Notes: a model not told the origin generated them from the sequence alone. Counted from the first letter of the stretch, positions 1-8,597 are shown. The stretch: DNA of 64,000 nt from Rhizobium rhizogenes NBRC 13257 (GCF_000696095.1 NZ_BAYX01000011.1:186001-250000); one strand, 5' to 3'. Made by a program: numbers and translations.

Positions 1-1
1 C

Positions 2-418
2 TTCGGCATCACCATCATTCTCGGCATTCTCGACTGGACCGGGCTCGCACGAGCCGTTCGCTCCAAGCTCTTGTCTTTGCGCGAAGAAGACTATGTTCTT
101 GCTGCGCAGCTGATGGGTGCGAGCTCGCCCCGCGTCATCGGCCGGCATCTCGTACCCGGTTTCATGTCGCATCTGATCGCGACGGCAACGATTTCGATCC
201 CCAGTATGATTCTCGGCGAAACCGCGCTGAGCTTCCTGGGCCTCGGCCTTCGCCCGCCGATCACCAGCTGGGGCATTCTGCTAACCGAAGCTCGCGGCGC
301 CAGCGTCATTGCATTTTATCCCTGGCTCCTTTTCCCGATGGTGCCGGTGATTTTGGTCATTCTGGCGTTCAACTTTTTAGGAGACGGCTTGCGCGACGCG
401 GCCGATCCCTACAAATAG
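2..418 (+). CDS. ABC transporter permease, DppC/OppC type (C-terminal part)
   Basis: This is the C-terminal part of an inner-membrane permease of a peptide/opine-type ABC importer; the gene starts upstream of the window. The reading frame is open from base 2. It shows the EAA cytoplasmic loop that contacts the ATPase (EEDYVLAAQLMGAS followed by IGRHLVPG), then two hydrophobic segments. The ending NFLGDGLRDAADPYK is typical of DppC/OppC proteins. About 139 residues are visible of a usual 280-380. Its partner genes must lie to the left. The substrate cannot be told from this fragment. Confidence 0.9.
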   Translation, partial: FGITIILGILDWTGLARAVRSKLLSLREEDYVLAAQLMGASSPRVIGRHLVPGFMSHLIATATISIPSMILGETALSFLGLGLRPPITSWGILLTEARGASVIAFYPWLLFPMVPVILVILAFNFLGDGLRDAADPYK

Positions 419-506
419 CGGAAAGCGTGGCCCGGAAATGGATTGCAATTCGAAGAGCGGCCGCGGACGTCGTTTGCAGAGAACCCGCGAAAATGACTTT
501 CAGTCC

Positions 507-522
507 TGAGGTTTTGCCCATG
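507..522 (+). promoter_or_regulatory. Shine-Dalgarno and ATG of a possibly frameshifted start
   Basis: TGAGG at 507-511 lies 8 nt before an ATG at 520. That ATG opens MKRRLEDAR in a frame that misses the glycosyltransferase downstream by one base. The ATG at 552, which is in frame with the enzyme, has no recognisable ribosome binding site. This pair of facts suggests that 520 was the original start. Confidence 0.45.
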
Positions 523-551
523 AAGCGGCGCTTAGAAGATGCTCGAACCTC

Positions 552-1733
552 ATGTATAGTCACGACACGTTTGGTCTGGGTCACCTCAGACGGTGCCGGA
601 CCATCGCGCATGCGCTTGTCGAGAACTACCGTGGACTAAAGGTCCTGATCATTTCCGGCGCAACGATCGCCGGTGCTTTCGATTATCGAGCGCGAGTCGA
701 CTTCGTGAAAGTGCCGAGCGTGATCAAGCTGCGCGACGGCGAATATACGTCGATGGCAAGCCATGTCGATCTTCAGGAAACGCTGAAGATGCGCCAGTCG
801 ATCATCCGCCATACGGCGGAGACCTTCCAGCCGGACATCTTCATCGTCGACAAGGAGCCGATGGGCCTAAAGGGCGAGGTCGAGGAGACCCTGCAATATC
901 TGAAGGCGCGCGGCACGACGCTGGTGCTCGGTATGCGCGACGTCATGGATGCCCCGCATCTGCTCGAAGCCGAATGGAAGAAGAACAGCGTGCTGCAGAA
1001 GATCGACCAGTTCTATGACCGCGTCTGGGTCTACGGACCGCCGGACTTCCACGATCCGCTGATGGGCCTCGACGTTCCGCCCGGCGTTCGCCGGAAAATG
1101 GAATTCGTCGGCTTCCTGCAGCGCAGCGTCTCCACACAAGGCGCGAAGTCTGAACATGTGCCCGATGAAGACTATCTTCTCGTCACCACCGGCGGCGGCG
1201 GCGACGGCGCCGATCTCGTCAACGATGTCGTCAGCGCCTTTGAGCAGGACAACACGCTGCAGCACAAGACGCTGATCGTGCTTGGCCCCTATATGCCCGC
1301 CAAGGAACGCATTCAGCTTCTGAAGCGCGCCAGCAAGATTGCCTGTCTTCAGGTGATCGAGTTCGACAACAAGATGGAGGAACTGATCGCCGGCGCCAAG
1401 GGCGTGGTCGCCATGGGCGGCTACAACACCTATTGCGAAATCCTGTCCTTCGACAAGCCGGCGCTGATCATTCCGCGCACCAGGCCACGGGAGGAGCAGT
1501 TGATCCGCGCCCAGCGGGCGAGCGAGCTCGGTCTCGTCGACATGCTGCTGCCGGAGGAGTCCGCCGATCCGAAGCAGCTTGCTGCCGCGCTGAAGCGCCT
1601 GCCGACCCGCGCGCCGCCATCGGCGAGCAGCGAGAACATGCGGCTGGAAGGGCTGGTTCATATTTCACGCATCGTCGGCGAATGGTTCGACGACCGCGAG
1701 CAATATCCGCCGCTGTCGGTCGTCGCCGAATAG
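552..1733 (+). CDS. MurG-like glycosyltransferase
   Basis: This is a cytoplasmic GT-B fold glycosyltransferase of 393 residues. The N-terminus has the glycine-rich acceptor loop HDTFGLGHLRRC (residues 4-15). The C-terminal half carries the nucleotide-sugar region, including GGYNTYCEILSFDKPALI and PREEQL, as in MurG/GT28 proteins. Donor and acceptor are unknown. It is the first of three glycosyltransferases in a tight run, followed 17 bp later by a GT4 enzyme. The start is uncertain: ATG 552 begins inside the first beta strand and lacks an RBS. An upstream ATG at 520 with a good RBS would give MKRRLEDAR-?-LMYSHD if one base were restored near 547. The family call is firm, the function is not. 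Confidence 0.8.
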   Translation: MYSHDTFGLGHLRRCRTIAHALVENYRGLKVLIISGATIAGAFDYRARVDFVKVPSVIKLRDGEYTSMASHVDLQETLKMRQSIIRHTAETFQPDIFIVDKEPMGLKGEVEETLQYLKARGTTLVLGMRDVMDAPHLLEAEWKKNSVLQKIDQFYDRVWVYGPPDFHDPLMGLDVPPGVRRKMEFVGFLQRSVSTQGAKSEHVPDEDYLLVTTGGGGDGADLVNDVVSAFEQDNTLQHKTLIVLGPYMPAKERIQLLKRASKIACLQVIEFDNKMEELIAGAKGVVAMGGYNTYCEILSFDKPALIIPRTRPREEQLIRAQRASELGLVDMLLPEESADPKQLAAALKRLPTRAPPSASSENMRLEGLVHISRIVGEWFDDREQYPPLSVVAE

Positions 1734-1750
1734 AGCATCGGAACCCATCG

Positions 1751-3010
1751 ATGCGCAAAAAGATTCTGGTGGTCCTCAAGGGCTACCCCCGCCTGTCCGA
1801 GACCTTCATCGCGCAGGAGTTGCTCGGCTTGGAGAGGGCTGGTTTCGGCCTGACATTGATTTCGATGCGCAGGCCGACGGACAAGAAGCGCCATCCCGTC
1901 CATGACGAGATCAAGGCGCGGGTGGTCTACCTCCCGGAATATCTCCACGACGAACCGCTGCGCGTCCTGCGTGCCTTCTTCGCCGGCCTCGGCAAACCCG
2001 GCTTCAAGCCGCTGCTGAAGCAGTTCTGGGCCGATCTCAAGCGGGATATCACGCCGAACCGCTTTCGCCGTTTTGGCCAGGCGCTGGTGCTGGCACATGA
2101 ATGGCCTGACAATGGCGAATGGCTGCACGCGCATTTCATTCACACGCCGGCATCGGTGACGGCCTATGCAAGCATCATGACCGGCATTCCCTGGACCTGC
2201 TCCGCACACGCCAAGGATATCTGGACCTCGCCGGACTGGGAACTATCGGAAAAGCTCGGACGTGCCCGCTGGACGGTGACCTGTACCCGCAGCGGCTATG
2301 AGCATATGCGCGATCTGACGTCGATGCCCGACCATGTGCATCTGAGCTATCACGGCCTCGATCTCGCCCGCTTCGGCCCCTTCGCGGGTGAGCATTCCGA
2401 TCGCGACGGCTCGCAGGCCTCCGACCCTGCCTTCCTCCTCAGCGTCGGCCGTGCGGTCGAGAAAAAGGGCTATGATGTGCTTTTGAGGGCGCTGGCGCTG
2501 CTGCCCACCGACCTTCATTGGCGCTTTACCCATATTGGCGGCGGCGACGGGCTGGCGAAGCTGAAAACGCTCGCCGACACGCTGGGCATTGCCGATCGCA
2601 TCACCTGGAAGGGTGCGCTGGCGCAGGAAGATGTGCTGGCGCATTATCGTCAGGCGGACCTCTTCGCGCTTGCCTGCCGGGTCGCGGCTGATGGCGACCG
2701 CGACGGCCTGCCGAACGTGCTGGTCGAGGCATCCAGTCAGCGCCTCCCCTGCCTGTCGACCAATATCTCCGGCGTGCCGGAACTGCTGACCGATGGCGAA
2801 AACGGTTTCGTCGTACCGCCGGAAGACCCAAAGGCGCTGGCGGCGGCACTGGAACAGGCGATCCGCGATCCGGCGCTACGCCGCCGGCTTGGCGACGCTG
2901 CGGAAAAGCGCGTGCGTGAGCATTTCGACCATCATTCCAGCATTCGGCAATTGACGCGGCTGTTCGAGGAGCAGTGGCAAAAAGAAGAGCAATGGCGGAA
3001 ATCGGCATGA
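1751..3010 (+). CDS. GT4 family glycosyltransferase (WcaL/colanic-acid type)
   Basis: This is a 419-residue retaining glycosyltransferase. It opens with MRKKILVVLKGYPRLSETFI, the form usual for WcaL-like enzymes. The C-terminal Rossmann half has LLSVGRAVEKKGYDVLL and the donor-site stretch DGLPNVLVEASSQRLPC followed by GVPELL. The ATG at 1751 was chosen because it matches family N-termini; the open frame extends further upstream only as a shadow of the preceding gene. The gene sits 17 bp behind the first MurG-like enzyme and overlaps the next by 4 bp, so the three are probably co-translated. The product glycan is not known. Confidence 0.85.
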   Translation: MRKKILVVLKGYPRLSETFIAQELLGLERAGFGLTLISMRRPTDKKRHPVHDEIKARVVYLPEYLHDEPLRVLRAFFAGLGKPGFKPLLKQFWADLKRDITPNRFRRFGQALVLAHEWPDNGEWLHAHFIHTPASVTAYASIMTGIPWTCSAHAKDIWTSPDWELSEKLGRARWTVTCTRSGYEHMRDLTSMPDHVHLSYHGLDLARFGPFAGEHSDRDGSQASDPAFLLSVGRAVEKKGYDVLLRALALLPTDLHWRFTHIGGGDGLAKLKTLADTLGIADRITWKGALAQEDVLAHYRQADLFALACRVAADGDRDGLPNVLVEASSQRLPCLSTNISGVPELLTDGENGFVVPPEDPKALAAALEQAIRDPALRRRLGDAAEKRVREHFDHHSSIRQLTRLFEEQWQKEEQWRKSA

Positions 3011-4149
3011 CAGCCTCCCGTACGTCGTCTCCACGCGTATTCTTTTATGTTCAGCACCTGCTCGGCATCGGTCATCTCGCTCGCGCCAGCCGGATTGCCA
3101 GCGCGATGGCAAAGGATGGCTGTCAGGTGACGGTCGTCACCGGCGGCGTGCCGGTAAACGGCTTTCCAGGCCCGGACGTCACCTCCGTCACCCTGCCGCC
3201 GGTCGTCGCCAGCAGCGCTGGTTTTTCGGGCCTTGCCGATCAATCGGGCAATGCCGTCGGCGAAGAGTTTCTGTCCGTGCGCCGCAACCTCCTGCTGGAT
3301 GCGTTCCACACGGCCGCGCCTAATGTCGTCATCATCGAGGCCTTTCCCTTCGGCCGCCGCCAAATGCGCTTCGAGCTACTGCCGCTGCTCGACGCCATCG
3401 CATCGGCCAATCCGAAGCCAAAACTCTGCAGCTCGGTGCGCGATATCCTGCAGCAGCAGAAAAAACCGGGTCGTGATGAGGAGACCGTGGCCCTGCTGCG
3501 GGATCATTTCGACGGCGTGCTCGTGCACGGCGATCCGAGCTTCGTCCGGCTGGAGGAGACTTTTCCACTGACTGCCGCCATTTCCGACAAGATCACCTAT
3601 ACCGGCATCGTTGCCCCGCCCTTGCCGCCGGAGCCGACCGAGATTTTCGACATCGTAGTTTCCGCCGGCGGCGGCGCGGTCGGGCGCGACCTGATCCGCG
3701 CTTGCCTGGAAGCGGCAAGCCTCATCGCCATCGACCGCCGTTGGTTGCTGGTGACCGGGCCGAACCTGCCGGAGCAGGACTTTGTCGCTTTGACCGGGGA
3801 TGCGCCCGGCAATGTCGACGTCGTTCGTTTCCGCAAGGATTTCCCGTCTCTGCTCAGGGGTGCGGAGCTGTCGATCTCGCAGGCGGGCTACAACACGGTC
3901 GGCGATCTCCTTGTCACCGGTTGCCGCTCCATCCTGGTGCCGTTCACCGCCGGCGGCGAAACCGAGCAGTCCGTGCGCGCCGAGCGGCTGGAAAAACTCG
4001 GGCTGGCGCTCGCGCTGCCGGAAGCTGGACTGACGACGGAACAACTCGTCGAGGCCATCGACAAAGCACTCTCGCAACCGAAGCCTTCGACCTTTGATAT
4101 CGACCTCACCGGCGCCGAAAAGACCTCCGCGATCATCCGTCAATTATAG
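3007..4149 (+). CDS. MurG-like glycosyltransferase, second paralogue type
   Basis: This is a 380-residue GT-B enzyme related in layout to the first gene of this run. The loop LLGIGHLARASRIASAM is near the N-terminus, and the C-terminal donor-site segment reads SISQAGYNTVGDLL then PFTAGGETEQSVRAERL. I chose ATG 3007 because it makes an ATGA overlap with the stop of the GT4 gene; ATG 2992 or GTG 2974 are possible. Two different MurG-like enzymes flanking a GT4 enzyme suggests stepwise assembly of one glycan or glycolipid, which is inference. Confidence 0.8.
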   Translation: MTASRTSSPRVFFYVQHLLGIGHLARASRIASAMAKDGCQVTVVTGGVPVNGFPGPDVTSVTLPPVVASSAGFSGLADQSGNAVGEEFLSVRRNLLLDAFHTAAPNVVIIEAFPFGRRQMRFELLPLLDAIASANPKPKLCSSVRDILQQQKKPGRDEETVALLRDHFDGVLVHGDPSFVRLEETFPLTAAISDKITYTGIVAPPLPPEPTEIFDIVVSAGGGAVGRDLIRACLEAASLIAIDRRWLLVTGPNLPEQDFVALTGDAPGNVDVVRFRKDFPSLLRGAELSISQAGYNTVGDLLVTGCRSILVPFTAGGETEQSVRAERLEKLGLALALPEAGLTTEQLVEAIDKALSQPKPSTFDIDLTGAEKTSAIIRQL

Positions 4150-4386
4150 TGAAATTCGGGGTGACGGTCTGTCACTTCTCCTCGTCGTTTTGCCCCCCTC
4201 GTTTTCCGCAATCTTGTGATATAAAATGGGAAATCAATGAATCGGGGGGAACCTGGACGAAAGACCGGGGGCGTCCCGTTTTCGATATGGGGCCGCGCAT
4301 CCAAAATGAACTCCTCCCGCACCTCTGCAACATCAGCGCCGGCATTGACGGCGAAGACTGTTGAATTTGGAAGCATGCAATAAGCG
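4150..4386 (+). other. Intergenic leader before the ABC-like gene
   Basis: This 237-bp stretch holds no convincing gene. It contains a small hairpin GTGAC/GTCAC at about 4160-4174 and an AT-rich patch GATATAAAATG near 4217 that could be a -10 element. It could be the start of a separate transcript for the ABC-like protein. Confidence 0.3.
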
Positions 4387-7101
4387 ATGGAAAAAAGCCT
4401 AGCGCGTTACATCTGGTCGAATACCCGGCTGGAGCAGATTTGGATACTGACGATCGTCGCTGCTTCGATGATCCCGTACTTTCTGTCTTTCGACTTGCCG
4501 AAGCAGATCGTCAACGGGCCTATCCAGGGCAAGGGTTTCGAGCATCCCGGCGACACTCAGACCTTCATGCATATCGCCTTCGACCTGCCCCTGATCGGGC
4601 ATGTCGAAGTATTCGAGGGCCTGCATCTCACCCGCTTCTGGATGCTGATCGCACTCAGCCTGGTGTTCCTGGCGCTTGTCGTCCTCAACGGCCTCTTCAA
4701 GCTCTACATCAATACCTATAAGGGCCGGCTTGGCGAACGCATGCTGCGTCGCATCCGCTTCGAGCTGATCGACCGCGTGCTGCGTTTTCCGCCGGCGCAT
4801 TTCAAGCGGGTGAAGCCGGCTGAGATCGCCACCATGATCAAGGACGAGGTGGAGCCGATGGGCGGCTTCACCGGTGACGCTTTCGTGCAGCCCGCCCTGC
4901 TTGGCGGCCAGGCGCTGACTGCGCTCATCTTCATCATCATGCAGAATTTCTGGCTGGGCATGATCGCCGCCGCCATCGTCGCGGTACAGGCGATCGTCAT
5001 TCCGCGCATGCGCAAGCGGTTGCTCGAGCTCGGACGCCAGAGGCAATTGACGGCACGCGAATTGTCCGGCCGCGTCGGCGAAATCGTCGAGGGTATCGGC
5101 ACGATCCATGCCAACGACACCTCCAATCTGGAGCGCGCCGACATCGCGGCGCGTCTCGGGCTGATCTTCTCGATCCGCTACGACCTCTACCAGTGGAAGT
5201 TCATGGTGAAATTCATCAACAACTTCCTCGCCCAGGTGACACCCTTCCTATTTTATTCGATCGGCGGTTTTCTGGCGCTGCAGGGCCGGCTCGATATCGG
5301 CCAACTCGTTGCCGTCATCAATGCCTATAAGGACCTGCCGGGGCCGCTGAAGGAACTGATCGACTGGGATCAGTCGCGCCAGGATGTTCAGGTCAAATAC
5401 AATCAGGTGGTCGAGCAGTTCAGCGTCGACGGGCTGATCGATCCGAAAATCCAGCTTGTCTCACCCGCCCCTGCCGGCCGCATCACCCATCCTCTGGTCG
5501 CCACCAATATCACCGTGGTCGATGACAGCGGCGCCCGCGTGCTGGATCACGTCTCCGTCGAGATCAATCCCGGCGAGACGGTGGCGATCGTCGGCGAAAG
5601 CGGCGCCGGTGGCGAATATCTTGCCGAGGCGCTAGGCAGGTTGGTCCGGCCGGATACGGGCCGTACCACCATTGACGGACGTGACCTGCTGGAATTGCCG
5701 GAATCGCTGACGGGACGGCGCATCGCCTATGCTTCGTCGGATACGTTCTTCTTCCACGGCACGCTGCGCAGCAATCTTCTCTACGGCCTGAAGCATGCAC
5801 CACTGACCGCAGTCGCTTATGACGAGAAGTCGGCCAACAAGCTCAAATGGCAGATGATCGAGGCGCGTCGTGCCGGTAATCCGGAGCTGGACCTTAACAG
5901 CGACTGGGTCGATTATGCGGCCGCCGGCGCGACAGGTCCGAACGATATCTATGCCGTCATTCGTCCCGTTCTCGATGTCGTGGCCATGTCCCAGGACATC
6001 CTCGACATGGCGCTGCGCTCGAACGTCGATACGGAAGCTCATGAGGATCTCACCTCGCGCATCGTCGAGCTGCGCCAGGCGCTGCGGCTCAGACTGAAGG
6101 AGGAAAATCTCGAAGGGCTTGTCGTACCCTTTGAATTCGATGCCTATAATCCGCAGGCGACAGTCGGTGAAAACCTGCTGTTCGGCACGCTGAAGCGGCC
6201 GCAGATGACCAACCGGAAGCTCGCCGCGCACCCCTATTTCCAGCAGCTGTTCACGCAGACCGGCCTCAATACCGATCTCTACGACATGGGCCTGGAAATC
6301 GCCGAGAATGCCGTCGAACTCTTCACCGACCTGCCGCCGGATCATCCCTTCTTCCAGCAGCTGACCTTCATGACGCCGGAAGATATTCCGACCTACGAGG
6401 CGCTGCTGCAGAAGCTGAACGGCAAGGGTTTTTCGGCCGCTTCGCCTGACGAACGAGCAGCCATCATCCGCCTGAGCTTCTCCTATATCGAACCCCGCCA
6501 CCGTTTCGGTCTGTTGACCCAGACGCTGATGGAGAAGATCGTCACGACGCGCATCAAGTTCTACGAGCATATCCCGGCCGATCTTGCCGAGGTGATCGAG
6601 CGCTACGATCCCGAGCGTTTCACCGCCTCGGCGACATTGATGGACAATGTGCTGTTCGGCAGGATCGCGCACCAGCAGGCGAATGCGCCGGAGCGCATCC
6701 ACACCATCATGTACGACGTGTTCGAACGCCTCGGCATGCAGGACAGCGTGCTCTCGATCGGGCTGGATTTCGACGTCGGCTCCGGCGGCAAGCGGCTGAC
6801 CAATGTGCAACGGCAGAAGCTCAATCTCGGCCGTGCTCTGCTGAAGCGGGCCGACTACATCATCTGCAACCGCCCGCTGCCGGCGCTCGACCATCGTATC
6901 CAGGATCAGATCCTCCGGGCTATCCTGACCGAGCTCGACAGGAGCGCGGATAAGCCGGCACTCATCTGGGTGCTGTCCAACCCGAATTTTGCCGAGCTGT
7001 TCGATCGCGTTCTGGTCTTCAACCACGGCAGCCTGGTTGAAAGTGGCACAACGACCGATCTTTTAGAAAAAAACGGGATGTTCAAAGAACTGTTATCGTA
7101 A
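4387..7101 (+). CDS. ABC-exporter-like protein with degenerate nucleotide-binding domain
   Basis: This is a 904-residue inner-membrane protein. Residues 1 to about 350 form a type-IV ABC exporter membrane domain with a coupling-helix region. From about residue 375 there is an ABC-type nucleotide-binding domain about twice the normal size. Every catalytic motif I can place is altered. Walker A is G403-ESGAG-G409-E410, with Gly for the essential Lys. The Q-loop Gln is Ser451. Walker B reads YIICNRPLPALD (824-835), with Asn-Arg for Asp-Glu. The switch His is Asn in VLSNPNF. The signature is GSGGKRLTN (798-806). About 330 extra residues lie between Walker A and the signature. It follows three glycosyltransferases and precedes a cNMP-binding protein. 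It is probably not an ordinary ATP-driven exporter. Confidence 0.85.
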   Translation: MEKSLARYIWSNTRLEQIWILTIVAASMIPYFLSFDLPKQIVNGPIQGKGFEHPGDTQTFMHIAFDLPLIGHVEVFEGLHLTRFWMLIALSLVFLALVVLNGLFKLYINTYKGRLGERMLRRIRFELIDRVLRFPPAHFKRVKPAEIATMIKDEVEPMGGFTGDAFVQPALLGGQALTALIFIIMQNFWLGMIAAAIVAVQAIVIPRMRKRLLELGRQRQLTARELSGRVGEIVEGIGTIHANDTSNLERADIAARLGLIFSIRYDLYQWKFMVKFINNFLAQVTPFLFYSIGGFLALQGRLDIGQLVAVINAYKDLPGPLKELIDWDQSRQDVQVKYNQVVEQFSVDGLIDPKIQLVSPAPAGRITHPLVATNITVVDDSGARVLDHVSVEINPGETVAIVGESGAGGEYLAEALGRLVRPDTGRTTIDGRDLLELPESLTGRRIAYASSDTFFFHGTLRSNLLYGLKHAPLTAVAYDEKSANKLKWQMIEARRAGNPELDLNSDWVDYAAAGATGPNDIYAVIRPVLDVVAMSQDILDMALRSNVDTEAHEDLTSRIVELRQALRLRLKEENLEGLVVPFEFDAYNPQATVGENLLFGTLKRPQMTNRKLAAHPYFQQLFTQTGLNTDLYDMGLEIAENAVELFTDLPPDHPFFQQLTFMTPEDIPTYEALLQKLNGKGFSAASPDERAAIIRLSFSYIEPRHRFGLLTQTLMEKIVTTRIKFYEHIPADLAEVIERYDPERFTASATLMDNVLFGRIAHQQANAPERIHTIMYDVFERLGMQDSVLSIGLDFDVGSGGKRLTNVQRQKLNLGRALLKRADYIICNRPLPALDHRIQDQILRAILTELDRSADKPALIWVLSNPNFAELFDRVLVFNHGSLVESGTTTDLLEKNGMFKELLS

Positions 7102-7152
7102 TATCCTATTGCGCGGGGATATCTGGGGCCTGAAACCGGGGATTTGAAGCTC

Positions 7153-7629
7153 ATGCTTCTGAAGGACGAAGTTGAAATGCTGAAACGGGTGCCGATTTTT
7201 GCGCGCATCGCACCCGCGAAATTGAAGTTGTTGGCATTCACCTCGGACCGCGTCAGCTATAATGCCGGCCAGGCGCTGTTTCATCAGGGCGATCAGGGCG
7301 ACGCGGCCTACGTTGTTCTTTCAGGAACTGCTGATATTCTTGTCGATAGCCCCGCCGGTGAGATCAAGGTCGCCGAAGTCGACGTCAACTCCATCGTCGG
7401 CGAGATCGCTATTCTCTGCGATGTCTCTCGTACCGCCACCGTCAAGGCGACGTCGCGATTGGAGGCTCTGAAGATCAGCAAGGAACACTTCCTGAAGCTG
7501 CTCAGCGATTTCCCCGAAATGGCCGTCGAAATCATGCGCGTCCTCGCCGACCGCCTCAATCACACCACCTCCGAACTCACCGCCGCGCGTAGCCGTCAGC
7601 AGCAGCCGCATTCGATGTCGACGCATTGA
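7153..7629 (+). CDS. Stand-alone cyclic-nucleotide-binding domain protein
   Basis: This 158-residue cytoplasmic protein is little more than a cNMP-binding fold. The phosphate-binding cassette reads VGEIAILCDVSRTATVKA. It keeps the Glu and Arg that bind the cyclic nucleotide in CRP and PKA domains. A C-terminal helix (MAVEIMRVLADRL) follows, but there is no DNA-binding helix-turn-helix, so it is not a CRP-type regulator. It starts 51 bp after the ABC-like gene. TTG 7144 is an alternative start, but the GGGGA at 7137-7141 fits ATG 7153 better. It may sense cAMP or cGMP on behalf of the membrane protein, which is inference. Confidence 0.8.
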   Translation: MLLKDEVEMLKRVPIFARIAPAKLKLLAFTSDRVSYNAGQALFHQGDQGDAAYVVLSGTADILVDSPAGEIKVAEVDVNSIVGEIAILCDVSRTATVKATSRLEALKISKEHFLKLLSDFPEMAVEIMRVLADRLNHTTSELTAARSRQQQPHSMSTH

Positions 7630-7690
7630 GATCGAACTCCGCCCTTACCTTTTGAGGCTGCGCCAAGTCCTCATCCGAAGAACAGATCCT

Positions 7691-7725
7691 ATGCCGCAAG
7701 TCCCATGCGGGCGCGATGGGATGCG
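7691..7725 (+). terminator. Possible imperfect hairpin after the cNMP gene
   Basis: CCGCA and CCCAT are mirrored by ATGGG and TGCGG around a 9-nt GC-rich loop. No T tract follows, so this may only be a weak or rho-assisted end for the 552-7629 run. Confidence 0.25.
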
Positions 7726-7751
7726 GCTTGTCGCGCCTGCTATGGATTCCA

Positions 7752-8597
7752 ATGCCAGATCAAGGTTCAGCTGATATTTCGTCTCCTGCTCTCCTCCACG
7801 CAAAGGCGTGGGCAGAGGCGTATGAGCTAATTGACCTTCAACTTTCTCCCTTGGGGCTGAGAGCCATCGAAACGCTGGATCTTGGGGCTGGGGACATTAT
7901 TCTCGATATAGGATGTGGCGCTGGGCAAACCCTTCTGCAACTTGCCGAGCGTGTCGGAGCAGAAGGCCGGGTGATCGGGGTGGACGTAGCCCCGTTGCTT
8001 CTCGAAATCGCCAGTCGGAGAACCGAACCGCTCAGCCAGGTGAGGTTGATCCAGGCAGACGCTCAGTCCCTGGATCTGTCGTCCGAGAGTACGGATGCCG
8101 TGTTCTCTCGCTTCGGCGTCATGAGCTTCGACGATCCGGTCGCCGCCTTTGCCAATTTCCGTCGAATTCTCAGACCGTCAGGCACGCTGGCATTTACTTG
8201 CTGGCGCTCCCTGGAGGATAACGAATTGGATCACCTCCCGCTCTCAGCGGCGGGGTTACAGTCGTCTGTCGATGAGAGCTCCTTCAGCTTTGCCGACCCC
8301 GAATACATTCGCGGTATCCTTGAGGCTGCCGGGTTCGAAGAGATCGTCATCCAATCGCACGATGAGAAGGTGTCCAGTGGGGATCTGGACGCGATGAGTT
8401 GGGTGCTTCTGAAAGTGGGGTCGCTCGGAAAAATCGTTCGTGAAAATCCCGCTCTTCGGGCAACTGCCGAGCCCCTCTTGCGGAAAACCCTCGCCGCACT
8501 GGGAGACGCTTCCAGAGTAGAACTTTTGGCGTCCGTCTGGATCGTGACTGCGCGAGCTGAAGCAGTACTCCGGCAGCAGATCCTATCGGCCCCATAA
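7752..8597 (+). CDS. Class I SAM-dependent methyltransferase
   Basis: This is a 281-residue methyltransferase of the UbiE/type-11 kind. Motif I is IILDIGCGAGQTLLQLAE near residues 50-67. Next come an acidic residue after the second strand (VIGVDVAP), motif II around LIQADAQSLDL, and FRRILRPSGTLAFTCWRS, the post-motif typical of small-molecule methyltransferases. ATG 7752 was chosen over the upstream in-frame ATG at 7716 because MPDQGSADISSP precedes the fold directly. No neighbour names the substrate. Base composition is slightly less GC-rich than its neighbours. Confidence 0.8.
   Translation: MPDQGSADISSPALLHAKAWAEAYELIDLQLSPLGLRAIETLDLGAGDIILDIGCGAGQTLLQLAERVGAEGRVIGVDVAPLLLEIASRRTEPLSQVRLIQADAQSLDLSSESTDAVFSRFGVMSFDDPVAAFANFRRILRPSGTLAFTCWRSLEDNELDHLPLSAAGLQSSVDESSFSFADPEYIRGILEAAGFEEIVIQSHDEKVSSGDLDAMSWVLLKVGSLGKIVRENPALRATAEPLLRKTLAALGDASRVELLASVWIVTARAEAVLRQQILSAP

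Noticed and set aside
4149..4364. 71-codon open frame after the third glycosyltransferase
   Set aside because: It lacks an RBS, has unusual codon use and no recognisable feature; more likely leader sequence.
5632..7026. 464-codon open frame on the minus strand inside the ABC-like gene
   Set aside because: It mirrors the GC-rich sense gene, has no RBS or family motif, and the sense frame carries recognisable ABC features.
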